Assembly (NCBI GenBank): GCA_038222915.1
Contig: JBBRHH010000241.1
Span: 1 to 8,664 of the forward strand
Direction: 5' to 3'
Length of the DNA stretch: 8,664 nucleotides
Source of the DNA: JBBRHH01 sp038222915
GTDB taxonomy: Bacteria; Planctomycetota; Phycisphaerae; Tepidisphaerales; Tepidisphaeraceae
Positions within the stretch are counted from its first letter, which is position 1; every line of letters starts with the position of its first letter. Both the position numbers and the translations under genes were made by a program. The notes under the pieces were generated by a model that searched no databases, was not told where the DNA came from, and worked only from the letters and a program-made list of their open reading frames with translations. Shown here piece by piece: positions 1-5,454 of this stretch.

Positions 1-524
1 AAGTCTCGTGCCTGATGCAGATGTACATCGATTATCTGCAGGAACAGCGGCCGGTGATGATGGAGAACAATATTCGCTTCAGGCAGATTGGGCGGACGGA
101 TCAGCTTCCTGATCCGGTGTTGGCGGAGATGCAGAAATCGCTGGATATGACGCGGAACAACGATGGATTGACGCTGGTGCTCGCGATCAATTATGGCAGT
201 CGGACGGAGATCGTCGATGCGGTGCAGGCGATTGCGAACAAGGTGAAATCGGGGGAATTGGCGTCTCGGGATATCAACGAGGCGACGATCTCGAATCATC
301 TCTACACGGCGGGCATGCCTGATCCGGATCTGTTGATTCGGACGGCGGGGGAAATGCGGATCAGCAACTACCTTTTGTGGCAGATCAGCTATGCGGAGTT
401 GTTTGTGAGCCCCGAGCTTTGGCCTGATTTTGGGATTGGCCAGCTACATGCGGCGATTCGCTCGTTTGCGGGGAGGAATCGACGGTTTGGGGCACTCGAT
501 CACTCCAACACACTGGCGACCTGA
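1..524 (+). CDS. uppS: Undecaprenyl diphosphate synthase, C-terminal part (5' end outside the window)
   Basis: Cis-prenyltransferase that extends farnesyl diphosphate with isopentenyl diphosphate to make the C55 lipid carrier for peptidoglycan and other wall polymers. The frame is already open at base 3, reading V-S-C-L before the first internal ATG at 15, so the gene starts upstream and that ATG is not the real start. Visible family motifs are AINYGSR (family: ALNYGGR) and PDPDLLIRTAGEMRISNYLLWQ followed by SYAEL and LWPDF. These are the substrate-binding and dimer-interface motifs of the C-terminal half. The family usually has RTSGE or RTGGE, and here it is RTAGE, a mild variation. The N-terminal HGNGRW motif with the catalytic aspartate would lie outside the window. 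The stop TGA is at 522-524. The gene converges on a minus-strand gene that ends 7 bases further on, and no terminator hairpin is visible between them. Confidence 0.95.
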   Translation, partial: VSCLMQMYIDYLQEQRPVMMENNIRFRQIGRTDQLPDPVLAEMQKSLDMTRNNDGLTLVLAINYGSRTEIVDAVQAIANKVKSGELASRDINEATISNHLYTAGMPDPDLLIRTAGEMRISNYLLWQISYAELFVSPELWPDFGIGQLHAAIRSFAGRNRRFGALDHSNTLAT

Positions 525-531
525 GTTGAGA

Positions 532-990
532 TCAGAGCCACTCACTCCAGCCGATTCGTCCCTGGTGGACGATGCCCTTTACGAGTGAATAGTCGGTGGT
601 CCAGCGCGCGGCCGAGCGGATATCGTCCATGCGGCGTCGTGCGACGCGCCATTGGTGGAAGGTGCCGGCCGGGACGCTTCGAACGAGCAAGGTGCCGAGG
701 CGGCCTTCGCGTCGTTCGCGAGCGTATCGACGGCTGACGCGGACGAGCTGTTTTTCCAAGTGAGCTTCGAAGATTTCGAGGGAAGAGGGCGTAAGGAAGA
801 ATTCGACGGCCACCTCGACGGAAGCGGGTCCGTCTTCGGTTTCATCGCTGGGAGCGGCGACGTAGCATGCGACGGTCGCGGCGGACGCGTGGCCCGCGCG
901 ATCGATTGCGCGATCCAGCGCCTCGTCTGTAAATAAGTCTGTTAAGGGCGCATCAATTTGCGCTACGGATGTGATCTGTTCGAAGTCCAT
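532..990 (-). CDS. Small protein resembling the C-terminal domain of GH3 acyl-adenylating enzymes
   Basis: Conserved-looking 152-residue protein with no signal peptide or membrane segment. Two stretches resemble the C-terminal domain of GH3-family acyl-acid-amido synthetases (plant auxin-conjugating enzymes and their bacterial relatives). One is LFTDEALDRAIDRAG followed by a strand segment VEVAVEFF (residues 19-65). The other is a helix with paired basic residues, then VPAGTFHQW (106-114), like the P-x-GTF-x-W motif of that domain. The large N-terminal adenylating domain is absent, and the last 35 residues do not match the usual GH3 ending. The resemblance is from memory of the family, so the function is open. 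I prefer the ATG at 990, preceded by GAGGA at a 7-base spacing. A GTG at 1017, also with GAGG upstream, would add nine residues. It lies 104 bases downstream of recX on the same strand. That gap contains an AT-rich patch (about 1050-1075) that could hold its own promoter, though no hexamer pair is convincing. Confidence 0.7.
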   Translation of the reverse strand: MDFEQITSVAQIDAPLTDLFTDEALDRAIDRAGHASAATVACYVAAPSDETEDGPASVEVAVEFFLTPSSLEIFEAHLEKQLVRVSRRYARERREGRLGTLLVRSVPAGTFHQWRVARRRMDDIRSAARWTTDYSLVKGIVHQGRIGWSEWL

Positions 991-1094
991 TTCTTTGTCC
1001 TCTGGCGGGAATAGCACTCATTTCCTCTATCTCGGCCAGATTGGATCATCGATATAGATTATTTTGATCGTATGAACGCAAAGCGATGCTTTTA

Positions 1095-1742
1095 TTAGTC
1101 ATCCCCGGGCGCGTGCTTGCCGAGAACTTCTTCGACAATTGGGCGGATTGTGTCGAAGTCGAAGCCGCGCCTTTGCAGGAGGCCGATGAGCCGGCGCCGG
1201 CCGACTGCGCGGTCGAGATTGCGGAGGCGCGGGGCCTGCTTTGTGGCAATCTGACGGGCCATGGCGCTGGAATCGGTTTTGGAATAGACGTCCTCGAGTG
1301 CGCGCTGGGCGACTTCTCCTTTGATGCCGGATTTCATCAGCTCGATGTATGCGCGGCGCCGGCCGTGATGGCGATGTTCGGCTACGGTGAGGGCCTTGGT
1401 TTTTGCGAAACGTTCGTCGTCGACGTAGCCCATGCGGGTTAGGTCGTCGAGTACGCCTTCGATGACTGGATCGCCATATTCGTGACGTTTTAACTTGCGC
1501 GACAGTTCAGCCCGGCTGTGCAGGCGGCTTTCCAGCAGCCTCAAGGCTTTGTCGAGACATTCCTGGCGGACTTCGCCCTGTTGAATCTCGGTAACAGTTT
1601 CTGTGGTGAGGTCCATCCCCTCGACGAGGCGGAAACGGGCTACGACGTTTAGATTGCAGCCGAACGCGAACTGGCCATCAAGATAAATGTTGCGACGGTT
1701 GGCGGCCCGCCTTTGCTCGACAATTTTGGTGATGACCGGCAT
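1095..1742 (-). CDS. recX: Regulatory protein RecX
   Basis: RecX binds RecA filaments and modulates, usually inhibits, recombinase activity in the cytoplasm. The 215-residue product shows the tandem three-helix layout of the family: LESRLHSRAELSRKLKRHEY (about 70-89), the signature GYVDDERFA (105-113), a basic segment HRHHGRRRAYIEL followed by KSGI (123-140), and a C-terminal repeat with RRLIGLLQRRGFDFDTI (183-199). The chosen ATG at 1742 gives MPVITKIVEQ. A longer reading to 1892 would run back into the upstream gene and lacks family similarity. recX begins 10 bases after the stop of the upstream exported-protein gene, so the two are probably co-transcribed. recA, its usual neighbour, is not in the window, and I saw no SOS box. 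Confidence 0.92.
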   Translation of the reverse strand: MPVITKIVEQRRAANRRNIYLDGQFAFGCNLNVVARFRLVEGMDLTTETVTEIQQGEVRQECLDKALRLLESRLHSRAELSRKLKRHEYGDPVIEGVLDDLTRMGYVDDERFAKTKALTVAEHRHHGRRRAYIELMKSGIKGEVAQRALEDVYSKTDSSAMARQIATKQAPRLRNLDRAVGRRRLIGLLQRRGFDFDTIRPIVEEVLGKHAPGDD

Positions 1743-1752
1743 GACTACCCCA

Positions 1753-2973
1753 CTATCGCTGCAACTCCTCCCAGACGTGATGAAGATCGAGGCTGATCCA
1801 CACGCGAGCGCCGGCCTCGCCCATGTATTCGGTTCGCGTGGCCTTGGCTCGACTGACTGCGCGGGTAATGGCGGCGGCGATTCGTGGATCACTCTTTGCG
1901 GCTTCGCCGAGTGTGGTTGTCTTGTCCAGTGGCAGGGCTTCGACGCGAACGCGAAGCTTTGTCCTGGCGTCGGATTCTGCGCGGAGGGCGATTTTTAGAG
2001 GTTCTTTTTCGCCGCCGCCGCTGAAGCCGCTCGAGCCGAGATCGCCCTCGACCCATACGGGTGGCTGGCGCGGCAGGCTGACGGCGGCGTGTTTTGGTTC
2101 GCCTAGATCGGCTTCCGCCTGTGAACGTCCGACCGGCCTGGCCATCTTGTCGTAAAATTCTTCTTCAACTGTGGCCCAGGCCGGATGGGCAGGCTGTGTC
2201 GTGGCTGATTTAGTGACGGCTGTTTTTACTACGTCGAAGAACTGTGGCTCGTCGACGACAAGCGTCACGTCGACATTGAGATCTCGGCCGAATTCGACGC
2301 GGCCAATAGGGAGGGACGAGAGCCAGCTTTCGACGGACTGCTGTTGCTCTTTGTCGAGGGTATCGCCGACGGTGGAGTGGGGGTCGAGGGCAACTTTGCT
2401 GATGCTGTCGGAGAGTCTTCGGACCGCGTTCATTTTGGCGGCGGAGAGGGCTTCTTCGCGTGATTTTTTGCTGACGACTTCCCACTGGCCGCCGAGGGCT
2501 GCGGGTTGCACCTGAGCGAGTGCGCCGTTTTCGGCGCTGGATCCGACGCCGCAGAAACTTCGCTTGATCCATCCGGCGGAGGCATGCTCCAGCTTGATCT
2601 GATTGATTGGACCATCCGGGTGCTGCGCGACAATGAGCTTGACTGCGTCGTACACGCGCTTTCCTGTGATCTCCCATTGCACCTGGCACGTCTTTGCGTC
2701 GATCCAGCGGGGGCCGCCGATTTCTTCGGCGGTTTCCAGCGTGTCTTTGAATGAGTCAACCCCGTTGACTCGGTCGAGATACTGGCCCAGCGTCAGGCCA
2801 GCGCCGACGGGGGCGGCGGCCGCATCGCGGTAGAGGCTCGACAAGGCGCGAGCTCGAGCCGCACGGGCCGTCTCAGCCCGTTGCTTTTGTTCCAGCGCAA
2901 TGCGAGAGGGCTCGGCGAGGACCACGGAGTGGGCTGCAAAGAGGGTGGCGATAATAACCAGTAGTAGCCGCAT
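1753..2973 (-). CDS. Exported protein with three LPP20/FlgP-like repeats
   Basis: 406-residue protein of unknown role, probably periplasmic or cell-surface. Residues 1-20 form a signal peptide (basic start, hydrophobic LLLVIIATLFAA, likely cut after VLA at 20). I see no lipobox cysteine at the cut. The mature part contains three divergent copies of one unit (about 32-113, 170-253, 325-404). Each has an Ala/Arg-rich helix, an L/S/T-T-x-G turn (LTLG 60-63, STVG 200-203, TTLG 353-356), a second helix, and two strands ending in an aromatic/acidic motif (VYDAV, FFDVV, VWEEL). This arrangement resembles the LPP20 lipoprotein/FlgP fold. A polar linker with TTQP separates copies 2 and 3. The ATG at 2973 is chosen because it starts the signal peptide directly. 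A GTG-type start further out (3036) would put 21 polar residues before it. Its neighbour recX follows after 10 bases. The functional link, if any, is unclear. Confidence 0.75.
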   Translation of the reverse strand: MRLLLVIIATLFAAHSVVLAEPSRIALEQKQRAETARAARARALSSLYRDAAAAPVGAGLTLGQYLDRVNGVDSFKDTLETAEEIGGPRWIDAKTCQVQWEITGKRVYDAVKLIVAQHPDGPINQIKLEHASAGWIKRSFCGVGSSAENGALAQVQPAALGGQWEVVSKKSREEALSAAKMNAVRRLSDSISKVALDPHSTVGDTLDKEQQQSVESWLSSLPIGRVEFGRDLNVDVTLVVDEPQFFDVVKTAVTKSATTQPAHPAWATVEEEFYDKMARPVGRSQAEADLGEPKHAAVSLPRQPPVWVEGDLGSSGFSGGGEKEPLKIALRAESDARTKLRVRVEALPLDKTTTLGEAAKSDPRIAAAITRAVSRAKATRTEYMGEAGARVWISLDLHHVWEELQR

Positions 2974-3010
2974 AGTCGGTTGCCCAATGATCTTACACAC
3001 CTGAGGGCGC

Positions 3011-3050
3011 TCTACACAGTAGACAGGCGTCGGCATGGCAGGTTAGCCAT
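3011..3050. promoter_or_regulatory. Two short inverted repeats in the divergent spacer
   Basis: The 167-base spacer between the exported-protein gene (minus) and trpF (plus) holds two perfect 5-base inverted repeats: TCTAC-ACA-GTAGA at 3011-3023 and ATGGC-AGGTTA-GCCAT at 3035-3050. Spacers between divergent genes often carry operators, so these are candidates. I found no convincing -35/-10 pair on either strand here, and repeats this short can arise by chance. Confidence 0.2.
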
Positions 3051-3140
3051 ATTTGCCGAAGTGCGTTATCGGCTGGAAGCGGCGTTTACTGAGTGATTTC
3101 GCTATTTGCTGTGGTCTACGGGGGTTCATACCATACGAAC

Positions 3141-3815
3141 ATGGCGCGGACACGGATTAAGATATGCGGGATTGGCCGGGTTGAGGACGCTTTGGACGCG
3201 GCCAAGGCGGGAGCGGATGCGATTGGGTTGGTGTTTCATGGTCCGTCGCCGCGGAACGTGAGCTTGGACGTGGCGCGTCAGATCCTTGCCGTGCTGCCGC
3301 CTTTTCTGACACCGGTGGCGTTGTTCGTGGATGCAGCAACTTTGACGATTCAGGAAACTTGCCGGGAGCTTGGGTTGCAGCATATTCAGTTGCATGGCCA
3401 TGAGAGGCCGGAACAGGTGAAGGCGCTTGCGCCATTTCGGGTGATCAAGGCTCTTCGAGTTGCGCCCGTCGGGTTTGAGGGGGAAGTGGAAGAGTGGAAG
3501 CGTGCAGTGTCGAGCCTTCCGAACCTCACAGGGTTTGTGTTGGAGACGGCGGATACGAAGCAGCCGGGTGGGACGGGTGAAGCGAACAACTGGTCTTCGA
3601 TCAAGCAGCACATCGGCAACGGTTTATTCGATCGGCTTCCGCCGATTGTTGTTGCGGGTGGCTTGAATCCGGAGACGGTTGGACAAGTGGTCAGGGATCT
3701 GCGGCCGTTTGCGGTGGATGTCAGTAGTGGCGTTGAGTGTAGCCTTGGGAAGAAGTCGCGGGAGAAGATCGACGCCTTTGTTCGGGCGGTGGCGCTGGCT
3801 GATCTTGAGGACTAG
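3141..3815 (+). CDS. trpF: Phosphoribosylanthranilate isomerase
   Basis: TrpF catalyses the third step of tryptophan synthesis, the Amadori rearrangement of phosphoribosylanthranilate to CdRP, on a TIM barrel. The 224-residue product begins MARTRIKICGI, with the catalytic-base cysteine at C9. Other family motifs are GADAIGLVFHGPSPRNV (24-40), VALFVD (59-64), IQLHG (82-86), PGGTGEANNW (142-151), VVAGGLNP (170-177) and VDVSSGVE (192-199), the last three forming the phosphate-binding end. The ATG at 3141 is chosen because KICGI normally sits within a few residues of the start. A GTG at 3093 would add 16 unrelated residues. The Shine-Dalgarno site is weak. The aspartate expected as general acid (family LLLD-T) is replaced by glutamate here (FVLE-T, E135, GAG at 3543-3545). 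No other trp gene is in the window. The TAG stop overlaps the stop of the convergent AMMECR1 gene. Confidence 0.95.
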   Translation: MARTRIKICGIGRVEDALDAAKAGADAIGLVFHGPSPRNVSLDVARQILAVLPPFLTPVALFVDAATLTIQETCRELGLQHIQLHGHERPEQVKALAPFRVIKALRVAPVGFEGEVEEWKRAVSSLPNLTGFVLETADTKQPGGTGEANNWSSIKQHIGNGLFDRLPPIVVAGGLNPETVGQVVRDLRPFAVDVSSGVECSLGKKSREKIDAFVRAVALADLED

Positions 3816-4411
3816 CGCGATTCGGCGGCCTTCAGCGATCCTGCTTGGAACGGCTCTGGCCCGATGATCATTGTGCTGAAGCGGAATAGTTTGGCGTGGG
3901 GGTTACGCCAGATGAGCGGTGAGAGTCCCAGCTTTTCCATACAGAGGCGCTCTAGGAGTTGCTCGCGGGTCCAGCCGGTTTCGCGGCCGACCTGGGGGAG
4001 GAAGAGTCCGCTCTTTTGGCCGAAGACGAGGTGGATGCCATCCTCTTGGGGTTCGAAGTCGAGGACGTCTTTGGCCGGGCTAAGAGGGGACAAGATGCTG
4101 ATGTCGATTTCCAGTGCGCCCAAGTCGGCGGGGGTGATGCGCCAATTTTCGAAGCGCGGGTCTTGCAGGGCGCCCGCGGCGGTTTCCTGCACGGTCCGCA
4201 TGAGTGGGTCGACTGATTGGGTTCGGCCGATGCACCCGCGGAGTTGATGCGATCCCGTTTGGTGCAAAGTGACAAAACATCCGGCGGGCTGAAGTAACTC
4301 CGGATCAACGTCCTCGGGAACAACAACTCGAAATTTTCCCGCGAGTGCGTCGCGAATGGATTGGCGGGCGAGGTTGAGGAGAATCCGTTGGTTCTCGGAT
4401 GAGAGTTCCAT
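3812..4411 (-). CDS. amrA: AMMECR1-domain protein (AmmeMemoRadiSam protein A family)
   Basis: A 199-residue protein that is essentially one AMMECR1 domain. This family occurs in all domains of life. In many bacteria it is encoded with Memo-like and radical-SAM partners, and its biochemical role is not settled. Visible family features are the N-terminal helix MELSSENQRILLNLARQSIR, the strand QPAGCFVTLH (41-50), the signature LRGCIG (57-62), then RFENWRITP and LEIDISILSPLSP (100-112), GLFLPQV (135-141) and the closing LFRF segment. The ATG at 4411 fits the family start but has no visible Shine-Dalgarno site. An in-frame ATG at 4429, with AAGG about 9 bases upstream, would add six residues and is a real alternative. 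Partner genes for Memo or radical SAM proteins are not in the window. It is divergent from the zinc-ribbon gene with an 84-base spacer. Confidence 0.9.
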   Translation of the reverse strand: MELSSENQRILLNLARQSIRDALAGKFRVVVPEDVDPELLQPAGCFVTLHQTGSHQLRGCIGRTQSVDPLMRTVQETAAGALQDPRFENWRITPADLGALEIDISILSPLSPAKDVLDFEPQEDGIHLVFGQKSGLFLPQVGRETGWTREQLLERLCMEKLGLSPLIWRNPHAKLFRFSTMIIGPEPFQAGSLKAAESR

Positions 4412-4495
4412 GAAGTGCGATGCTATCATTGAACGAGCCTTTGAGGCAATCGTCCCTTTTCGTCCATGCATGATGCTGCAACGGAGATCTGGACC

Positions 4496-4690
4496 ATGGC
4501 ATTTTTTATTCTCGGTGGCCAAGTACCGGTGGCGATCGTGGTGCTGGTGGTGTTGTGGATTCTCAACGCGGTTGGGAAGACTTCGTGCCCGACACGTTTG
4601 AATCCGCCGGGAATTTGCAGGGCATGTGGAGCATCGTTTCCAGAACATGGACGCTTTTGTCCGAACTGCGGCCGGCGAAAGTCGTGCTGA
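4496..4690 (+). CDS. Small membrane-anchored zinc-ribbon protein
   Basis: 64-residue protein with one hydrophobic segment (about residues 10-26, PVAIVVLVVLWILNAVG). A zinc ribbon follows, with cysteines at C41-x-x-C44 and C55-x-x-C58 in the arrangement CRACGASFPEHGRFCPNCG. Two further cysteines are at 31 and 64. The layout suggests a single-pass protein with a metal-binding tail on one side of the membrane. The partner and role are unknown. The ATG at 4496 is chosen because GGAG lies 9 bases upstream (4483-4486) and the hydrophobic segment then starts early. An ATG at 4466 would add ten polar residues. It is divergent from the AMMECR1 gene, so a shared regulatory region is possible. The intact CxxC pairs argue that this short frame is real. 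Confidence 0.65.
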   Translation: MAFFILGGQVPVAIVVLVVLWILNAVGKTSCPTRLNPPGICRACGASFPEHGRFCPNCGRRKSC

Positions 4691-4719
4691 GATTTTCCCG
4701 CGCCCTGCTTTGCCGCAGC

Positions 4720-4785
4720 TTATCCACCGGGTTGTCCACCATCTAAAATTTTGTTCCAGCGTGGCTTGCGAGCGGCGGTGGATAA
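4720..4785. promoter_or_regulatory. Cluster of three DnaA-box-like 9-mers
   Basis: TTATCCACC at 4720-4728, TTGTCCACC at 4732-4740 and, inverted, GGTGGATAA at 4777-4785. All are one or two mismatches from the E. coli DnaA box TTATCCACA. The outer two form a 10-base inverted repeat once the next G/C pair is included. The intervening sequence contains an AT-rich patch (4742-4753). The cluster could bind DnaA as an accessory or regulatory site. It could also be an RNA stem in the 3' region of the zinc-ribbon gene. No dnaA, dnaN or other origin-linked gene is nearby. Confidence 0.3.
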
Positions 4786-4797
4786 CTCCTTTCTGAC

Positions 4798-4818
4798 AAA
4801 CCGAAATTTCTCGGTTTT
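4798..4818 (+). terminator. Weak hairpin with short T run
   Basis: AAACCGA (4798-4804), a 6-base loop, and TCGGTTT (4811-4817) form a 7-pair stem whose last bases supply a run of four Ts. It lies 107 bases after the zinc-ribbon stop. The stem is AU-rich at its base and the T run is short, so it is at best a weak intrinsic terminator. Confidence 0.2.
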
Positions 4819-4878
4819 CGACGGCAATGTGCGGTATATTTTCGTTCGTCGTCGGGCGTGAAAACGACCGGCGAAATT

Positions 4879-5434
4879 GGAGAAGGCTCCTGATACGGAG
4901 TCCGACTTTTCGAAAATGGATTTTCCGTGCGAAGCATCAAGAGCGGGCACGGCGAGAGTCGGCGGCCAGCGACGTGGCCACCCGAAATAGAGCGCTAAAA
5001 CGCTCCACGAGCAATACGGGTTAACGTCGCCGCCAGCGGCGCAGCGGCATCGCGGGGAGAGAGTCCCCCACCAGGTCAATGCGTCGGACCCAGGGCTGCC
5101 CGAAGTGCACGGTAACGTGTGCCCAGGGCCGGCCCGATCCTAGGAACGGGTCCGGGAGAGCGAAATCCCATGGCCGTCCAGTCGGGAAACCGCCACGCCA
5201 CCCTGTTGGGTGCGCCGCCGCGGCGGAAACGGTCGCGGCGAACCGTCTGTGTGTTGCACGTGTCAAAGCGTGCGGCATGCTGAGCGGACCGAGGCGGGCC
5301 CAGGCCCGGAGCATGTTGCTCTCTAGAATCGGTTCGATGCCAGCAAAGGTCCGAGCAGCGACTTCGCGAGTCGCCGCCCGGGCCTTCTGGTTTATTGCCC
5401 AGTCTTGCATCACTACCCCCCTGCCCGTAAGACT
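4879..5434 (+). ncRNA. Candidate large structured RNA or long structured leader of the SUFU gene
   Basis: Hairpins follow one another across this gene-poor stretch. Simple stems: 4885-4890/4897-4902, 4925-4930/4947-4952, 4964-4968/4975-4979, 4980-4984/5017-5021 enclosing 4990-4994/5001-5005, 5028-5032/5037-5041, 5054-5058/5064-5068, 5199-5203/5208-5212, 5229-5233/5242-5246, 5358-5363/5369-5374, 5401-5406/5429-5434. Two elements are elaborate. One is an arm at 5084-5155 with nested stems and a GUAA loop. The other is a three-way junction at 5271-5345. A GAAA tetraloop closes 5183-5192. The wobble pairs (4886/4901, 5084/5155, 5106/5121, 5107/5120, 5287/5334) are all G.U on the + strand and would be A.C on the minus strand. 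A -10-like TATATT lies at 4835-4840 without a clear -35. I could not match it to RNase P, tmRNA, 6S or SRP RNA by their conserved cores. Pairings were found by eye, with no energies or covariation, and the borders are uncertain. Confidence 0.4.
5021..5410 (-). CDS. Doubtful ORF opposite the structured region
   Basis: A 129-codon minus-strand frame starting at ATG 5410, preceded by a G-run (GGGGGG, 5 bases away) that could act as a Shine-Dalgarno site. I recognise no family. The first half (QDWAINQKARAATREVAART) looks protein-like, but the end is rich in Arg and Trp. Two other frames over the same bases are equally open (5076-5501 minus and 5079-5507 plus), as expected for stop-poor GC-rich DNA. 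It overlaps the candidate RNA, whose wobble pairs favour the + strand. I list it only because an automated annotation may call it. Confidence 0.18.
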   Translation of the reverse strand: MQDWAINQKARAATREVAARTFAGIEPILESNMLRAWARLGPLSMPHALTRATHRRFAATVSAAAAHPTGWRGGFPTGRPWDFALPDPFLGSGRPWAHVTVHFGQPWVRRIDLVGDSLPAMPLRRWRRR

Positions 5435-5454
5435 CCTGCCGAGAGGTAATACAG

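Noticed and set aside
1051..1081. Minus-strand promoter TTGCGT...TATATC before the GH3-like gene
   Set aside because: The spacing is 19 bases and the -35 matches only three of six positions. The AT-rich patch is suggestive but not enough to call a promoter.
3110..3138. TTGCTG-17-TACCAT as a trpF promoter
   Set aside because: Weak match at both hexamers, and the predicted start would fall at or after the trpF start codon.
5050..5075. GGGGAGAGAGTCCCCC slightly resembles the 5' conserved core of RNase P RNA
   Set aside because: It forms a simple hairpin (5054-5058/5064-5068), and the matching 3' core (ACAGAA...GGCTTA) is absent from the rest of the region.
5133..5150. Near-palindrome CCCGATCCTAGGAACGGG as an operator or terminator
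   Set aside because: It has no loop or T run, and its right half pairs better with 5086-5091 in the long arm.
5325..5345. GGTTCGATGCC resembles a tRNA or tmRNA T-arm
   Set aside because: The flanking bases do not form a T-stem around the loop, no acceptor stem or CCA end fits, and the bases pair better within the three-way junction.
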